Source of the DNA: Anaeramoeba flamelloides
Lineage: Eukaryota; Metamonada; Anaeramoebidae
DNA: 64,000 nucleotides
Direction of reading: 5' to 3'
Assembly (NCBI GenBank): GCA_027625915.1
Contig: JANTQA010000036.1
Location: forward strand, 8,267,001 to 8,331,000
Both the position numbers and the translations under genes were made by a program. Every line of letters starts with the position of its first letter. Within the stretch, counting starts at the first letter, position 1. Positions 33,440 to 50,997 of this stretch are shown piece by piece. The notes under the pieces are model-generated. The model worked only from the letters and a program-made list of their open reading frames with translations. It was not told the DNA's origin and made no database searches.

Positions 33440-36400
33440 AAAGACACTTAAGCTATTTTGCTTTTTTACAAAAATATTCCAACTCCAAGTTCGTAAAAAC
33501 TTATACTGAATTTTTTTAAGTTTTTGTAAATCACAAACTTTAATTCTATTTATTTAATTTTTTCTTATTTTGCCCTTATAAAAATGATCAAGCCAAAACC
33601 CCAAAAAATAATTCTCATTCATTGTTTTTGTTCTTTTAGAGATTCAAGAAAATTCTATTTGAATAGAAACGAAGACAAGTGGAAAAAATCAAAATTTCTC
33701 TTCTTTTTTATTATTGCAAAAATCGAATCTTTAGTTTCACAAAATTTGATCCGTTTATTCCGTATTAATAAATGCTTTTTAATCATATGAAACCAAGATA
33801 AAAAGAATTTTTAAAAAAAAACAACTCTCAAATAAATAACTTGAAAAAATAGTCTATATTCAACAATACCGAATTCATATCATAAGCAATCCTAATTGAA
33901 TTGAACTACTTTGAAAAAAATCAAAAGATATTTTTTTCGATATCTAATATAAAATGTTTATATTGAAATTTAAGGTTTCAAAATCAAAATCAAAGGGTTC
34001 GTTTCTCTTTTCGAAGAGTCAATCAAATTTTTTTTTTTTTTTAATTTTCCACAAGATCAAAAAATCAATTATCGAAAAAGAATAAAAAATACTGTTGGTA
34101 TTTCGATTCACCACAATACATTTTCTTTTTTTTGAATTAAATTTAAAATATTAGTGAATTATTCCACTTATTAACAAAATTAAGATTTTTTTCTCTTCAT
34201 AATTATATAAGGGAATTTAACAACCGACATTTTGAGTTCTTATTACCTTGGTTCATGTTAATATTAATTTTTTAATTTTGCTGAATATATGTATAATAAT
34301 TAATATTTGTCGAATTATTTTTTAACACCAAGATATACAACATTCTTTTAAAGGACAAAGTGATTTTTTTTCAATATCAAATAGTGGTATGGGTATAGAT
34401 TTTTAAAAGTCGGATTAAAGAAGAAGAAATCTTTATTTACAAAAATTTTTTCAGAAGAGTTGATCTTCAAGAATTTTTTTTTATTCAACAAATAAATTCC
34501 CAGAACCTAAACGATTTTACTTAGAGATAAATAGTTTAGAAACTTCTATAAAATTTCCTTATTGGTGACCTAGAATTTAATTTTAGTTTAATCACAAGAT
34601 GTATTTTATTAGGGAACTCTGATGAGAAATTTATTTTTCAATAAGAGTTTTCTTATTCCCATTTTCAAACTTTTCAAATTGATATCAATACCTAAATTTG
34701 AGAGATAAAAAAATACATGTAGTCTTGAAACGACTGTATAATTAATTTTGTCGAAGAATTCATCTTGAAGGATTCAACAAAAAAAAAATCTGTAATATTT
34801 CCCTATTAAAAAAAAATAACGTCTCACAAAATATACTTGGTTACTCAGCAGACTTGGATTTTTTTTTCATATATATATATAATAAATTTTCATAACTATT
34901 TTTTTTATTAAAATAATTTTGTTTAAAATTTTTAGTAAATATTTTGTTGTAAAAAAAAAACATTTTGATTGCCATATTTTAACTTTTTAATTTCCTAAAA
35001 TACCAAAAACAATTGATTTCTTCTCAAGAATCCCAAATTATTTTCGAAATATCCATTATTATTATATATTTAACTTTTTAGATAAAATGAAGAAATAAAT
35101 CGAATTACATTCATCCAAGAATAGTTTGCTGTCCGTATAAATGAAATCTAACCAATTCATATATTTTCTGAAAAATTTCAAAAATAAAATTCTTTGTTCC
35201 CTCTTGATTGAAACAAGGCTCATTTTGATATTCAGTTGAGTAACAAATAAAATTCCAAGAGAAAATTAATGTCATTTCTCCATAATCATTCTAACTTTAT
35301 AATAATATTAGAATAATTTTTTTTCTTTTTTTACTTAATGGCTTTTTACCGTATTATTTTAGTATTTGTAAAAATAATGGGATAATATTTAACTTCATTT
35401 TCACTTTTTCAATTTAAAATTCTTCAATTTCATTTAGGATTTTTAGTTTACCCATCGATATACATAAAAAAGTACAAATAAATAGATTTTATAAATTAAA
35501 AATTATTACTTGGAATATTTTATTTTGTAATTGGGTAATTGGAAATGGGGTGAAAATTGATTCCCCTTTAACATCCAAATACCACTATTAACAATTTAAA
35601 AAAAAACAAATAATTATCCAAAATAAAATTTGTAAAAGAGAAAAAAGTAAAAAAAATTGATAAACTGATTTAACTTTTGAAAATTTTGAATTAAAGGTAT
35701 TTCGAATAAATTAAATTTTTTTTTTGCATTTTATAAAAAAAATCATCTTTGTCAGTTGTGGATATATTCATTAATTGATAATAATAAATTAAATTTAATA
35801 TTAATACGGATTGAATAAAAACTTGGGTGTTTATTTCTAAATATTTTAGTTGAAATATTCCCAAAAAAATCAAAAAAAAAAAAAAATAGCACTCTTTTTG
35901 GTCCAAGCAATATTTGACAAATTTAGATAAAAAAATGGAAATCTGGAAAGGGTATAAATGATTTTTTAAACAATCAAAAAGTATTTATATATTTTTCAAT
36001 TCCTTTTGAAAATTTGCTGAGATTCAAAAAGTTATGTAAACAATTTTTGTGATCAAAAAAAAATTAATAAAAACTGTTTTTCACCCCTAAAAAAAAGATA
36101 TCGATAAAATCGAGTTTAGAAAATTTAATATATTTTATTTATCTAATACAATACCATGAAAAAAAAAATGAATTATTATCAAGAATCAATAAATGGTATT
36201 TAATACTTTTGGATATTTAAATATTATTTTAAAGTTCGATTTGAATAAAATATATTAAAATAAATTTATCCCTCTTTCTTGGAAATAGCTTATATTCTTT
36301 CTTCGAATGCCCTATCAAACCCTTTAAATATATATAATTCATAATAACAACTGTGCCCATTTGACTGGAAAATAGTATCACTAAAACTTATTTTTAAACT

Positions 36401-37300
36401 TAAGGACTGTATCAAATTGTAAGAAATTGAGTTGTAAACGAGAATTGTACAATAATAAAGTATATTCAAAAATGTTTAAAATTGTATTAATTGTTTTTCT
36501 ATTTATCGTGCAACTTAAATAATTCTAAATGAAATAATAAAAATATTTATTACACTTTATGAACTAAAATAGGGAATCAAAATTTACTAAGGGTAAAATT
36601 ATCACCTTTATCATTATGTTTAATTATTCAGTTACTTGGGGAAAAAAAACAAATAATCTTAAAACTAAACATGTCAAAATATTTATTGATAATTTGGAAA
36701 TAAGAGTAAAGGCCAAATCATTGACATTAATTATCAATTAAATTGAACTATTTTTCAAAAATTTTGACTCACTTTATAATGTTAATGGAAGTTGCCATTT
36801 TAGTGTATTTATTACAGTATTCTTATCAAAAAATATTTTCAATTTTTAGATCATTAATCATTTTTTCTAATTTTGCAAATTTTTGTTTTTTTTTTATTTT
36901 TCTTTTGTTTTCTTTTTCTTTTTCTTTTTTTTTTAATTTTTTTTTTTTTTTTGCTAAATATCATGTGGATAAAAAAAGGAGATATTCGAAAAATTAAATA
37001 TTCACAAAGTAAATTGAGATATCAGGAAATTTCATTTCATTATTTAACCAAACTAATTGTATTAACATTACAAATTATTATTGGGTGTATAATAATGCAT
37101 ATAACAATAATGAGAAAAAAAAATTTTTTTAAGAAAATATTTTTTATTTTAACAAAAAAAATGAGGTATCTCTTTGAAAAAATTGTAAAAAATAAAAATA
37201 AAGGTAATAGTAAAAAAATCAAAAAAACATTATTTTGAATGAAAATTTAAATAAAAAATACATCAAAAATAATTTTGTTTTTTTCATTTTTTTAAATTTC
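33440..37300. other. intergenic DNA, no gene seen
   Basis: About 3.9 kb without a convincing frame on either strand. The + frames at 33584, 36743 and 36873 are Phe/Leu/Lys/Ile translations of T- and A-runs. Short (AT)n tracts occur (about 34869-34882). Confidence 0.5.
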
Positions 37301-37316
37301 TAAAACAAACATATTT

Positions 37317-41123
<3,807 letters not shown>

Positions 41124-41129
41124 CTATAA

Positions 41130-42255
41130 ATTTATTTTATATTTTGATTTTTGTAAAGAAAAAATATAATTAAAAGCAAAATAAAAATATAATTAAAAGT
41201 AAAATAAAAATTGTTCAATTTATCAATTTTGAATATATTTACGTTTATTATTAATTAAAATTTAATTTATTTTAAAAATATCCATATAAATAAGGATTAT
41301 TAAAAAAAAAAAAAATAAAATAATGAAAAAATGAAAGGATTAATATTGTAGGTATATCATGTTAATATTGTCAAAATAATTCAAAAAAGTTATTTATTTG
41401 CTTATTAAAATGATAAATAGTAAAAAAAAAAATATTAGAAAATTTGTTATTTTTCTTTTAACCAAATATTTTTTTATAATTCCACAAAATAAGTATTTGT
41501 TTGATCAATTAGGTTTTGATATTTATAATATATATACATATCATTTTTTTATCTAAAAGAAGATTTAAAATAAGGTTAAGTAATCTAAATCTTTATTTAT
41601 TGATTTTTTTTTTCCTCTATATTATTATTATTTGTTATATTTATTGTTATAAATTCAACTCAAATAAAATTTTATTGGAAAATTAAACTTGAGGGAAAAT
41701 TAGCAAAAAGTTGATTTTGAAATCAATTATTTTAAAAACGAAATCAAAGTTTTCATAAATTTAATCAAGATTAATTAGGAATTTTTATTTTTTAATTTGA
41801 TGTAAATTCTTATTTGTTATCTAATCTGAAAATTATAATTTTTGCAAAAAAAAAAATTCCTTTGTTGATCCAAATGATATGATTTTTCTTTTATTTTAAT
41901 ATTTTATCTCTTTTTCTTCTTCCATTTTTTTTTTTTTTATTTTTATTAATTTTTCTTGATTTATTCTCTCTTTGCAATAAATAAATCAAAATTTTTTTTT
42001 TCCCAATTTTTTGAGTAATGAATATTTTAGTCATTCAATTAAAAATTGAATCAAATATTACAGAACTAAAAAGCATAAATAAACTCTAATCCTAAAAGTA
42101 ACTGTATGGAAAGAATGACAATAATAAGTTAGTTTTGAATTTTTTGAGAAATTTCTTTTTTTGATATTTTTACAATGATTTCCAATAGTATATATTGTAT
42201 TAAGTGGGGCTTATTTGGTTAATTAAAAATTAAATAAAAATAAAAATATGAAATG
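41130..42255. other. gap between the two parts of the unknown gene
   Basis: Either an intron or the space between two genes. I see no exon in it, though a very short one could be missed. Confidence 0.4.
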
Positions 42256-42260
42256 AAAAA

Positions 42261-45200
42261 TTACAAGTTTTCAGGATTATCAAGTATTTTTAATAATTGG
42301 TATTCTTGTTTTGGATCTAATATGCCTTTTTCCTCTGTTTTCTCATCAATTACTTTGGTCAAGGTTGTTTCCGTTTCTGTTATTTTATCGCTTTGTTCGG
42401 ATTTTTCACTTATTTCACTTGTTCCTTCTTTTTTTATTCCAATTTTCGAAATTTCTGAATTTTCACTTTTATCTGATTGTTTATTATTTTCTTTTTCTTC
42501 GTTATTTTCTTTTTCAGAATCAGACTCACTTGTTTCTGAATTTGTGCCTTGCTTCGTTATAGAATCCATTTCGGTTTCTTGATATTCAGTTAAATCTTCG
42601 CCAGTTGCTAGTGGTATTTCTGTTTCATAACTTCGGTCAATTGGTTGTGAATAAGATGAGCCCAAAACAGTTGGAAGTCTTAAATATCCTAAATTGTTTT
42701 CCATTTGCTCATACCATTGTTTAGCTGCTTTTTCGAACTATTATTGTGTTTTGAAATAATTACAACATTATATATATATATATGAATATTTATAAATGGT
42801 TAAATATTAATAAAAATAAAACCTGGTAAAAAGATTTTCATCTTGTAAATCTTGTTTTTTGTCTATTAATAAAATTTTGTAAATTTTCAAAGATTTGAAA
42901 TTAAAATAAAATGATAGTAACCAAAGGATTGTTTTTAGAATATCTGTATATACTAATAGATCTATTAATTTTTGAACTATTTTTCAACAAAATAAGTTGG
43001 ATTTCGTTATTTATTATTGAATTAAATATTTATGAACCCATATGATCAATAATGTTTTCTCATTATTATTTTTTTTCATGAATTTTACTTTCTTTTTTTA
43101 ACAAATTAATAAATGATAATAAATTATAATGAGAAATTGTAATAAAATATACTCTTAATTTTCAATTTTTTCAAATTAATTTAATGAAAAAATCAGTACA
43201 TATTATGATTGTATTCTTAAAAAGTGGCAAATTTTGGATTAACTTCAGTAAATTATAAATTAATATAATTTCTTTTTATAATGGTTTTGTTTTCTTCTTT
43301 TAATTTTGGAGAAAGCGAAATAATAAAAATATCTCGTTTTGATAAGTCCATTTTTTAAAAAGTGGAAATAATACTATTTAAAAGCTTCAGTGAAGCAACT
43401 TATAAACTTCAATATAAATGTTTTTTGAGCAATTGTTAAAATGCTTGTTTTAAGATTTTTTTAAAATCATTATCTTAAATTATATATAAACACAATTTTT
43501 CTTTAAAAATATTCAAATTTTTTTTTTTATTTGATTTTATTTGATTTTTTGGAAAAACCTTCAAGAAATATAGAAACGTTTTATTAATATATTCAGAGAA
43601 AATATTGTTATGTCTTGTTAAACTTAAGATTGTTGTCTGAAAATCTAATAACTGATGAAATTTTATGTGTGCACTTTCAAAAAAAATTGAGTTTATATCA
43701 TTTTGTGCAATTGAGAAACTTAATTTTAAAAAGTATTTAACTTTAATTTAAATTCAGAGACGGGACAACCGTTGTTGGTTATTGATTAATGTTGTTAAAG
43801 TTGCTTTATTTATAATTTATCATCAAATTTACTAAAATTTTTTTCAGAAAAAAGAAAATCCGATTTCATTCTTAAAAAAAAAAAATTGAGAAACTTAAAA
43901 ATATAATCGAAACATTTTACTCAGTTAAGAATACTTTTTTGATCCAATGGTCCCTTGATGTTTTTGTAAATAACTATTAAAGAAATTTATTTTTGAGAAT
44001 TTTAAGTGTTTATGAAACCAAAATTTACATGAAGGGTTCTTGGCATCTTTATAATTTATCTCAATTTTTAATTTCATGTTTTAAACACATATTTAAATTA
44101 TTTATGAAAATTTTTCAGAATTTTTGTGTTTTACTTTCTTGATCATCTATGAAATTGACAAAGAACATTTCCGTTTTTTTCAGAATTAATTTTAATTGTT
44201 TGTATTTTTTTTTTAGATTTTTTTATTTGGACACTTTAATTTATTCTTTAATATGTTGAACAGAAACAGTATATATTAAGAATGTTATTGTTTTGAAAAT
44301 CAAAGGGAAAGTAAATTTAAAAAAAAACTGGAACCATTCCTATACCAAGTTGGATATATAAAAATAAATAAACTTTACTTTATAAAACTTATTTTTCTTT
44401 TAATTAAACTTTAGATGTCTAAATACATCACTCATGAAAATGTATTCATTTTTTTTTTTAAAATCTTGTTAATGTTATTTTGAAATTATAGATAAAATTT
44501 GAGTTTGGAAAATTAAAAATATGCTATTAAAATAATTTTATTCTAAATTTGTTTTTGGCAAATTAAAAATTATTTTTTTACCATTTATTAGAAAAACTGA
44601 TATTAGGGTAGTATAAAGGAAAAACAATTGAATTGTATTGAATAGTATTTTGGCAGAAATAATTTATGAATGTTTTTTTTTTTTTTTATCAAAGTAATTT
44701 TAATTCAATTTGTTTGTATTTTTTTGAATATAAAATATTCTTTTTTTCTTTTTCCTTAATTGTAATTTAGAAATTAAATATCATCAATTATCTTTTCCTA
44801 TTATTTAATAAGTTTTTTTGATAAACAATTTTGAGAAAATTTATAATTTTTATAATTTTTAATGAATTAAAGATGGAAATATTAATTTATTGGGGTTTAA
44901 ATTGGTAAGGCAAACAATTAAATTTGTTTCGTTTAATTATAAAATAGTTGATGAACGAGAAATTTTTTTTAAACATTTTTTGTTTTATTGTTATTTTAAA
45001 GAAGCGTAACAAAAATATTTTCTAAAGTGGAATGAAAACAATTAAAAAAACTTGAATATCCAGATTTCTAGTGCTGTACTATTAAATTCAAATTTAAAAA
45101 AAATTAATTTTGATTCGAAAGTTCAATAAGGAAGAGTCAAATCAATTCGAGAAAATTTTTGTTTTTAATTCATTATTTAGTGCGTGCGTGTTATCTCTTC

Positions 45201-45784
45201 GAATTGCCAAAAAATACTATTTTTGAGAATTTGAAATAAAAAGTTGTTCCAGTTTTGATTGGAAAATGTCAGTATTAACTACTTTGATTTCACACTTTTT
45301 TTAAAACTTTACGTGTGTGTTGTGTGTTTGTTTTAAATTACAGCATAAAAATAATGAATTATCAAATTCAATTGTATTTAAATTTAAACATTTTAGTAAG
45401 TCAAAGAGTTGGAAAAAACAATTTGTATGAGGAAATTTTAAAAAAGTGTCGAATAAAGCAAATCAAAGCCAAAGAATCTTTAGTAATTATTTGGAACAGT
45501 GTTTTGTTTGAATGTGCTTAAAGCTTTTTTCAAATTAACAAAGATTTGACAAAAATATTAAGGGAGTTAAAATAAGTTCAAAAAAAGATTAGGAGATAAA
45601 TGAAAAAAAGGAAGGGATGTTATTACTTGTTCATAAGTTTCGTAGTCGTCACAATCAGGAAATTCTGGGATCTTGTTGATGTTTTTTGGTGCATATGTTC
45701 TTAAATTTTTGCTTTGGATTTCCCATGGATCCTGTCCAGATTTAAAATATTTTTTATCAACTTTGGTTTGGTTTGGTTTTCAAT

Positions 45785-45829
<45 letters not shown>

Positions 45830-46719
45830 TGATTTAATGAAAAAGAAAGAATGATTGAAAGAATGGAAGAAAGAAAAAAATAAAAAACAAAAAACACAAA
45901 GAATTGTTGTTTATTGAGAAAAGTGAATAAAAAAGAAAGAAAAAAAGAAAGAAAGAAATTGTCTTACATTCATCTTCTTCAAATTCAATTTCTTTTTCGA
46001 TGTTGTCTTTTTTAGCTTTGTCTCTAAAATAAGCTTTGTCTTTTTTAATTGGCAAATAATGAATATCATAAAGGTTTCCTTTTTGATCAACAAAAATTGG
46101 AAATTTTGTTGTTTTTCTTTTTTCTGTTCTTGTTGCAACAATTTCTTTTTCCTTGATATTTGGTCCTAAATATTTTCCTCCTTTTTTTTTGTTTGGTTGT
46201 TTTGGTTTTATCCATTGTTTATTAATTTTACAGGTATTGAAAGTTATTTCATTAAAATTGGTTTTTGATGTTATTTTATTTGTCTTGATGAAAAATACAA
46301 AGAAAAAAGATTCTTTCTCAAAGTTAATTTAATTATTTTGGTTTTTTGAAACAAACACACCTCAAAAAGAAAAGTTCTTTTGGGTAATTTTTTTCTTTTT
46401 TTTTGTTTTTATGAAAAAGTTGGCTTTTTTTCTCTGTTTTCTTTTGGGAATTTTTTTTTCTTGTTTGGTTTTTTGTTTAAAAAAAAGAGAAGAAAGAAAA
46501 AGTGGTAATCAAAAAAAAAAAAAAAAAAACAAACCTATTCCTTTAAAAACGCGAACTCCTTCTTGGTTTGTTATTTTTTCATGATCTTTTAAGAATAATT
46601 GTTCTCTAATTTCTTCATACAATTTATTTTCTTTTTTAAGTCTTTGAAGTTTCTCTTTTTTCTTTGATCTCTTGTTTGTCTTCTTTTTGTGGTTCGAATT
46701 CTAACTTTAAGTTGCTCAT
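42261..46719 (-). CDS. protein of unknown function, 5' part (4 exons)
   Basis: Exons in order: 46535-46719, about 46312 to 45968, 45627-45760, and 42737 down to 42265 or the TAA at 42261-42263. Exon 1 starts MSNLKLEFEPQKEDKQEIKE and changes frame at an A-run (complement of 46656-46661) into KLQRLKKENKLYEEIREQLF. Exon 2 has KFPIFVDQKGNLYDIHYLPI; its acceptor at 46313 is the one that fits phase 1 but is not certain. Exon 3 encodes DPWEIQSKNLRTYAPKNI then PEFPDCDDYETYEQ. Exon 4 continues FEKAAKQWYEQMENNLGYL and then a Ser/Glu/Lys-rich disordered tail. Exon 4 either ends at TAA (PENL-stop) or splices at GTAATT; the latter leaves a phase mismatch with 41123. The intron between exons 3 and 4 is 2.9 kb. 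Family not recognised. Confidence 0.55.
45789..45828. repeat. T40 homopolymer
   Basis: Forty T on the + strand. In the - strand transcript it is A40, lying 28 nt before the AG of the intron between exons 2 and 3 of the gene at 42261-46719. Confidence 0.95.
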
Positions 46720-46734
46720 TAATTGAGAGAATGC

Positions 46735-48830
46735 AATTCTAAAAACTTTTCAAAAACAAAAAGGATAAATTAAAAGAAAAAAAATGGAAAATCTTATTTT
46801 TATTTTTTCAGTTTACTTATTTGTCAGAGTTTTTTGAGAATGTGAACTCATCAAGAATTAGTCTGTTATCTTTAGAATACTTTTTTTTTTCATTATTACT
46901 TTATTGGTTTTTACTTTTCAAAAAAATTCACTTTGTAATTTTGGTTGTTAAATTTTAATAAACTAAATTGTGATGAGGATTGGGATATATTATTGAAAAG
47001 AAGAAGGTACGGTTAAAAGCATTATAAAATGTTCAATATTTTAATTCATCTTTCCAAAAAATTGTTTCCCAAGAATTAAAATAAATCATCAAGCAAAAGT
47101 CTGCAAATTCTAAAAGGGGAATTAATAATTTAACTTTTTTCAAGAGAATTTCTAAATTTGAAATGTAAAATGATTTTATAAATCTTTTTTTTGAAAGTTG
47201 AATGAAAATATTGGTCAATTTATTTTGTAACAGATATTATTTTGTTCAGTCGTTATTTTAAACTATTTTTATGAATTAAACTTTTTTTAAAAATGTTATT
47301 TTGGATTAAATGATAATGGGAACAGATAAATTGAAGGGCTATCATAATTTTATGCTCTGTGTGTGTGTGTGGGGGGGTGAAACACAATAGACTTGTGTCT
47401 AAAAAATGATTTAAAAGTTTGTGAATTTAAGAAAGAGACAAAATATTGTGAGCGAGGTTTTTTTCAGATTATACATGAAAATTAACAGAAACATCTATTT
47501 AATCAAAACAATTTCAAAATTCCTTGACAAACAAGATCTAATTAATATCAATTTTGTTTACTTCTTTCTTCACTTACTTGCCACTTTATATCTAAATACA
47601 TTGATATTAATGCATTAAATTCCATTGTGTTTTAAAATGGGGTGAAAAGTAAGAGAAATAAGATAGTTTTGAGTTTTGAGTCCTTATAAGATAAAAATTG
47701 AATTTGGATAGCAAAAAATAGTCTACACTCAATAACTTTAAGTTATAAGAAAAAAAAAAATCAAATTTAAAATTTTATCAAGATCAATAGACTTGACATA
47801 CCATAAAGTCAAGTAATATGTTGTTAGTTGGAAGTTGTATCCACTGACAAAAAAATTATGATATTTCTTGAAAGAGATTTTATATAAAAAAACTTTTTTT
47901 AACTAAATGGAAAAGATGTTAAACGGTAGCTGTTTGAAAAAATGAACATAAAACATTTTATGAAGTCTTGCGCAAAATATTTGGCAAACTTATATAAAAA
48001 TATCAATATATAGATAGATAACATTTTGAAAAACTCTTTTGAATTTCTTTTTTAAATTGGTTAACTTAATGAAATATCTAAATATTTTGGGTAAAGTATT
48101 GTTATATATATATTTACAATCCTGTATTTATTTTTTTGGGTTTTATTTTTAAGTCTGGTTTATTTTTTAATTCAAATGATGATATTGGTAATAAAAAAAA
48201 AATAACAACATAAGTCTCAGAAATGATATTTTAATTAAATAAACCCAGTGTTATTTTTTGATGTTATGTCAAAACCTTGAAAATATCCTTTTGTTGTTTT
48301 TTAGGGTCTCGTATTGATTGAAAATGTATTTTGAAAATTATTTAAAATAATCTTAATATTTTTTCAATATTTAAAAATGAAATTATTTTTTACAAATTGC
48401 CTAGCAATTTTTCATTTGGTAATGAATTAATAAAAAAACAATTATATTTTAGAAGATCTATGGTTACCCAGTCAAAAAAAAATTATATAACGGTATTGGA
48501 ATATTTGGAGTCGATTTTGGTAAAACCATGTTGATTTCTATTCGAATTTTGTTTGATTGAAGATCAAAGCGCAAAATTAACTTTGCTTTTTCCAATGTTT
48601 ACTTCAATAATAATATTTTTTTTTAAGATAATATCAAGATTGGTTAGATTTGCTTCGCTTTAATACCAACTATTATCTAAAGTGAATTATACTCTTTATT
48701 ATTTGTTTTTCTTTAAAAAGTTTAATTCAAATAATAATTGATACTGTAGTCAAAATAAAGCCTGCAAAAAAAATTTTAATCCGCGTTCCAATATAAAAAG
48801 CTTGTTTTTTTGTTATAGATGACTTATACA
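46735..48830. other. intergenic DNA, no gene seen
   Basis: No protein-like frame. A (GT)n-G8 tract is at about 47357-47377. The + frame at 47421-47618 and - frame at 47033-47218 are not convincing. Confidence 0.5.
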
Positions 48831-48834
48831 TTAA

Positions 48835-50250
48835 CTGTTCAAAGAAACTGATAATAAGCCCTAAATAAATATGGTGTTGATTTCTTAAAGTTTCATTATT
48901 TAAAAAGAACTTCTAAAAATGAAGGATCAAATTGCAAAATTTACCTCAAAAATAGAGTTAATTTTTTAGAATAATTTAATCATTTAAAAAATTTCAAAAA
49001 AATTGAGAATATTTATAAAAATTTTCAACAAATTGCATATATAGTTTAAATTTGACTAAAAATATCTAGATGTTTACTTTCAAAATTGATTTGAACTAAG
49101 GTATACTATTGGGTAGTCAATTGGATGTTGTCTTGGAACAACAAGAAAAAAAAGCATGGATTCTATTTGAAATCACTGATTATAGTCGTTGTGAATGCAT
49201 TGTTTGAATCACTCACGTTTAAAATTTACTTTTGGGTTCTTTAATTTAAGCAAAGTTGAATATATAAAATTAATCAAAAAAAAAAAATAAATAAATAAAA
49301 AAATATTTATTTATTTCTGGATCTTATCTGTTAATATTTGATATAATTTCTTCATTTTTATTCAGTTTTATTTTTAATTTTTCATATAAAAAACTTTTCG
49401 TTGAAAAATTTATGATTAACAAATTATTTTCCAATTTTCAAAGAATTTTCAAAATGAATTTTAAATTCCAATTTACATTTAACATGTCTAACCTGCTTTG
49501 GGTAGAAGAACATAGGGTGTTTATTAAATTCTTCTTTTGGATATAGAAGATTATTAGATAATTTGTTTGAAAACAATTTATTTTCTTTTTAATTCAAGAA
49601 AAAACCCAAAATAATTTTGAAAACTTTTAATTTTTTTAAATTTTTCTTTTATTTTAGGTCGAATCTTTTGTAACGTTTTTTCATTTGGGGAATTCAACCC
49701 CGTTTATTTTCATCTTTGAAGTGATATTCTTTGTTTTGGCTTGGTTTGATAAAAATATTTGAAAAAAGAATTTGATAACTAATTGGTAAAAAAGTATTGG
49801 TAATAATAAATCAGATTGGAGAAGGGAAAATTAAGAAAATTTCTTGTTTAAACTATTACAATTTAAGAAGATAAAGAAGATCAAATGATGTGAAAAATTT
49901 CAGAAAATATACTTTAATTTTTTTTTCAATCTTGATTTCAATGAATTTATCTGAAAAGGTGATCTTTCTTATTTGTTCTTCTAAAAAGAAAAGATTTGTT
50001 GAAAATATATCACCTTTTCAGGTCTATTTTATTGATTTAATTCTCGGACTAATTTCAAACATCCCTGTAAATATATTTCTCGATTCAAAAAATAATTTAA
50101 TAAAACCAAAAATTTAATCAAAAAAAATGTTCAAAAAAAATCAAAGGGTTAAAGATTCCGCATAAGTTTTCGAAAGTTCTTAATTTAATATATAGCAGCT
50201 AATCGTTTTTTGGTTTCAAAATTTTAATATCACTAGGCAGCAAAGAAATT
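48835..50250 (+). repeat. repeat family C, copy 2
   Basis: Near full-length direct copy of 11650-13190. It lies upstream of the FN3 gene instead of in an intron. The stretch 49920-50120 is the best conserved between the two. Confidence 0.7.
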
Positions 50251-50254
50251 AAAT

Positions 50255-50844
50255 TTCAATAATTTACGATCAACAAAAATTGTGAAAAAAGGGACTATTA
50301 TAATTTCTTCTAAAAAGCAATTTCAAAAAAGGAAGAAAATCCTTTGATAAACTATTTATCAATAGTAAAATAAAAGAAATCCAAAAAATTTCACTATAGT
50401 CGAATTCCAAAAAGTTTCTTGAATAGGCCGAAAGACAATTTTGAAAAAAGTTCAAAACAAAAACATTTAAAAATTAAAAACCGATCTGATATAAATTTTT
50501 AAAAATTGCTCCGTCACCCCAAAGTTGTTGAAGTAACGAATTTCCATTGAATTTTATCACCACACAAAAAGTCAGTTTTGAAGAGGGAATAAAATTGAAC
50601 AAAAAAAGCATATAAATTTTAATCTAGAGGTTAAACAAGATAAAATAGAATAAAGTCAGCAATTGGAAACTTTTCCTTATTTTTTACCTCTTATAAAAGC
50701 TTCCAGTTTTGCGAAAAATAAAGTAACAAAATTATCAAAAGAGAAAGTTGAGATAAGGTATTTTTGATGTTTTTGTTTTAAATCTCAAGTTAAAAGGGTA
50801 CATCAATTTAACTTTGTTTTTTTATTTTTACATTTTTTTTTACA
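50255..50844. promoter_or_regulatory. upstream region of the FN3 gene
   Basis: No gene seen. A/T-rich; should contain the promoter of the FN3 gene, but no motif is distinctive. Confidence 0.3.
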
Positions 50845-50964
50845 ATGTCTAATTTTACCTTTACACATTTTTTTTTCTTATTTTTGTTTCCCTTTCTTGT
50901 TAAAGGTTTGTTTTTTTTGATTCATTTTGTTGAGTCCTTCAAGTTCATTTTTCTGACCTGATTT

Positions 50965-50997
<33 letters not shown>

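Noticed and set aside
33584-33790. + frame of 68 codons in the AOAH upstream region
   Set aside because: Short, no domain pattern, not preceded or followed by other exon-like sequence.
37040-37222. - frame of 60 codons just after the unknown gene
   Set aside because: Ile/Phe/Leu translation of A/T-rich 3' flank without support.
36743-37238. Overlapping + frames rich in Phe, possible membrane protein
   Set aside because: Made of T-runs followed by A-runs; no conserved pattern, start context or intron signals.
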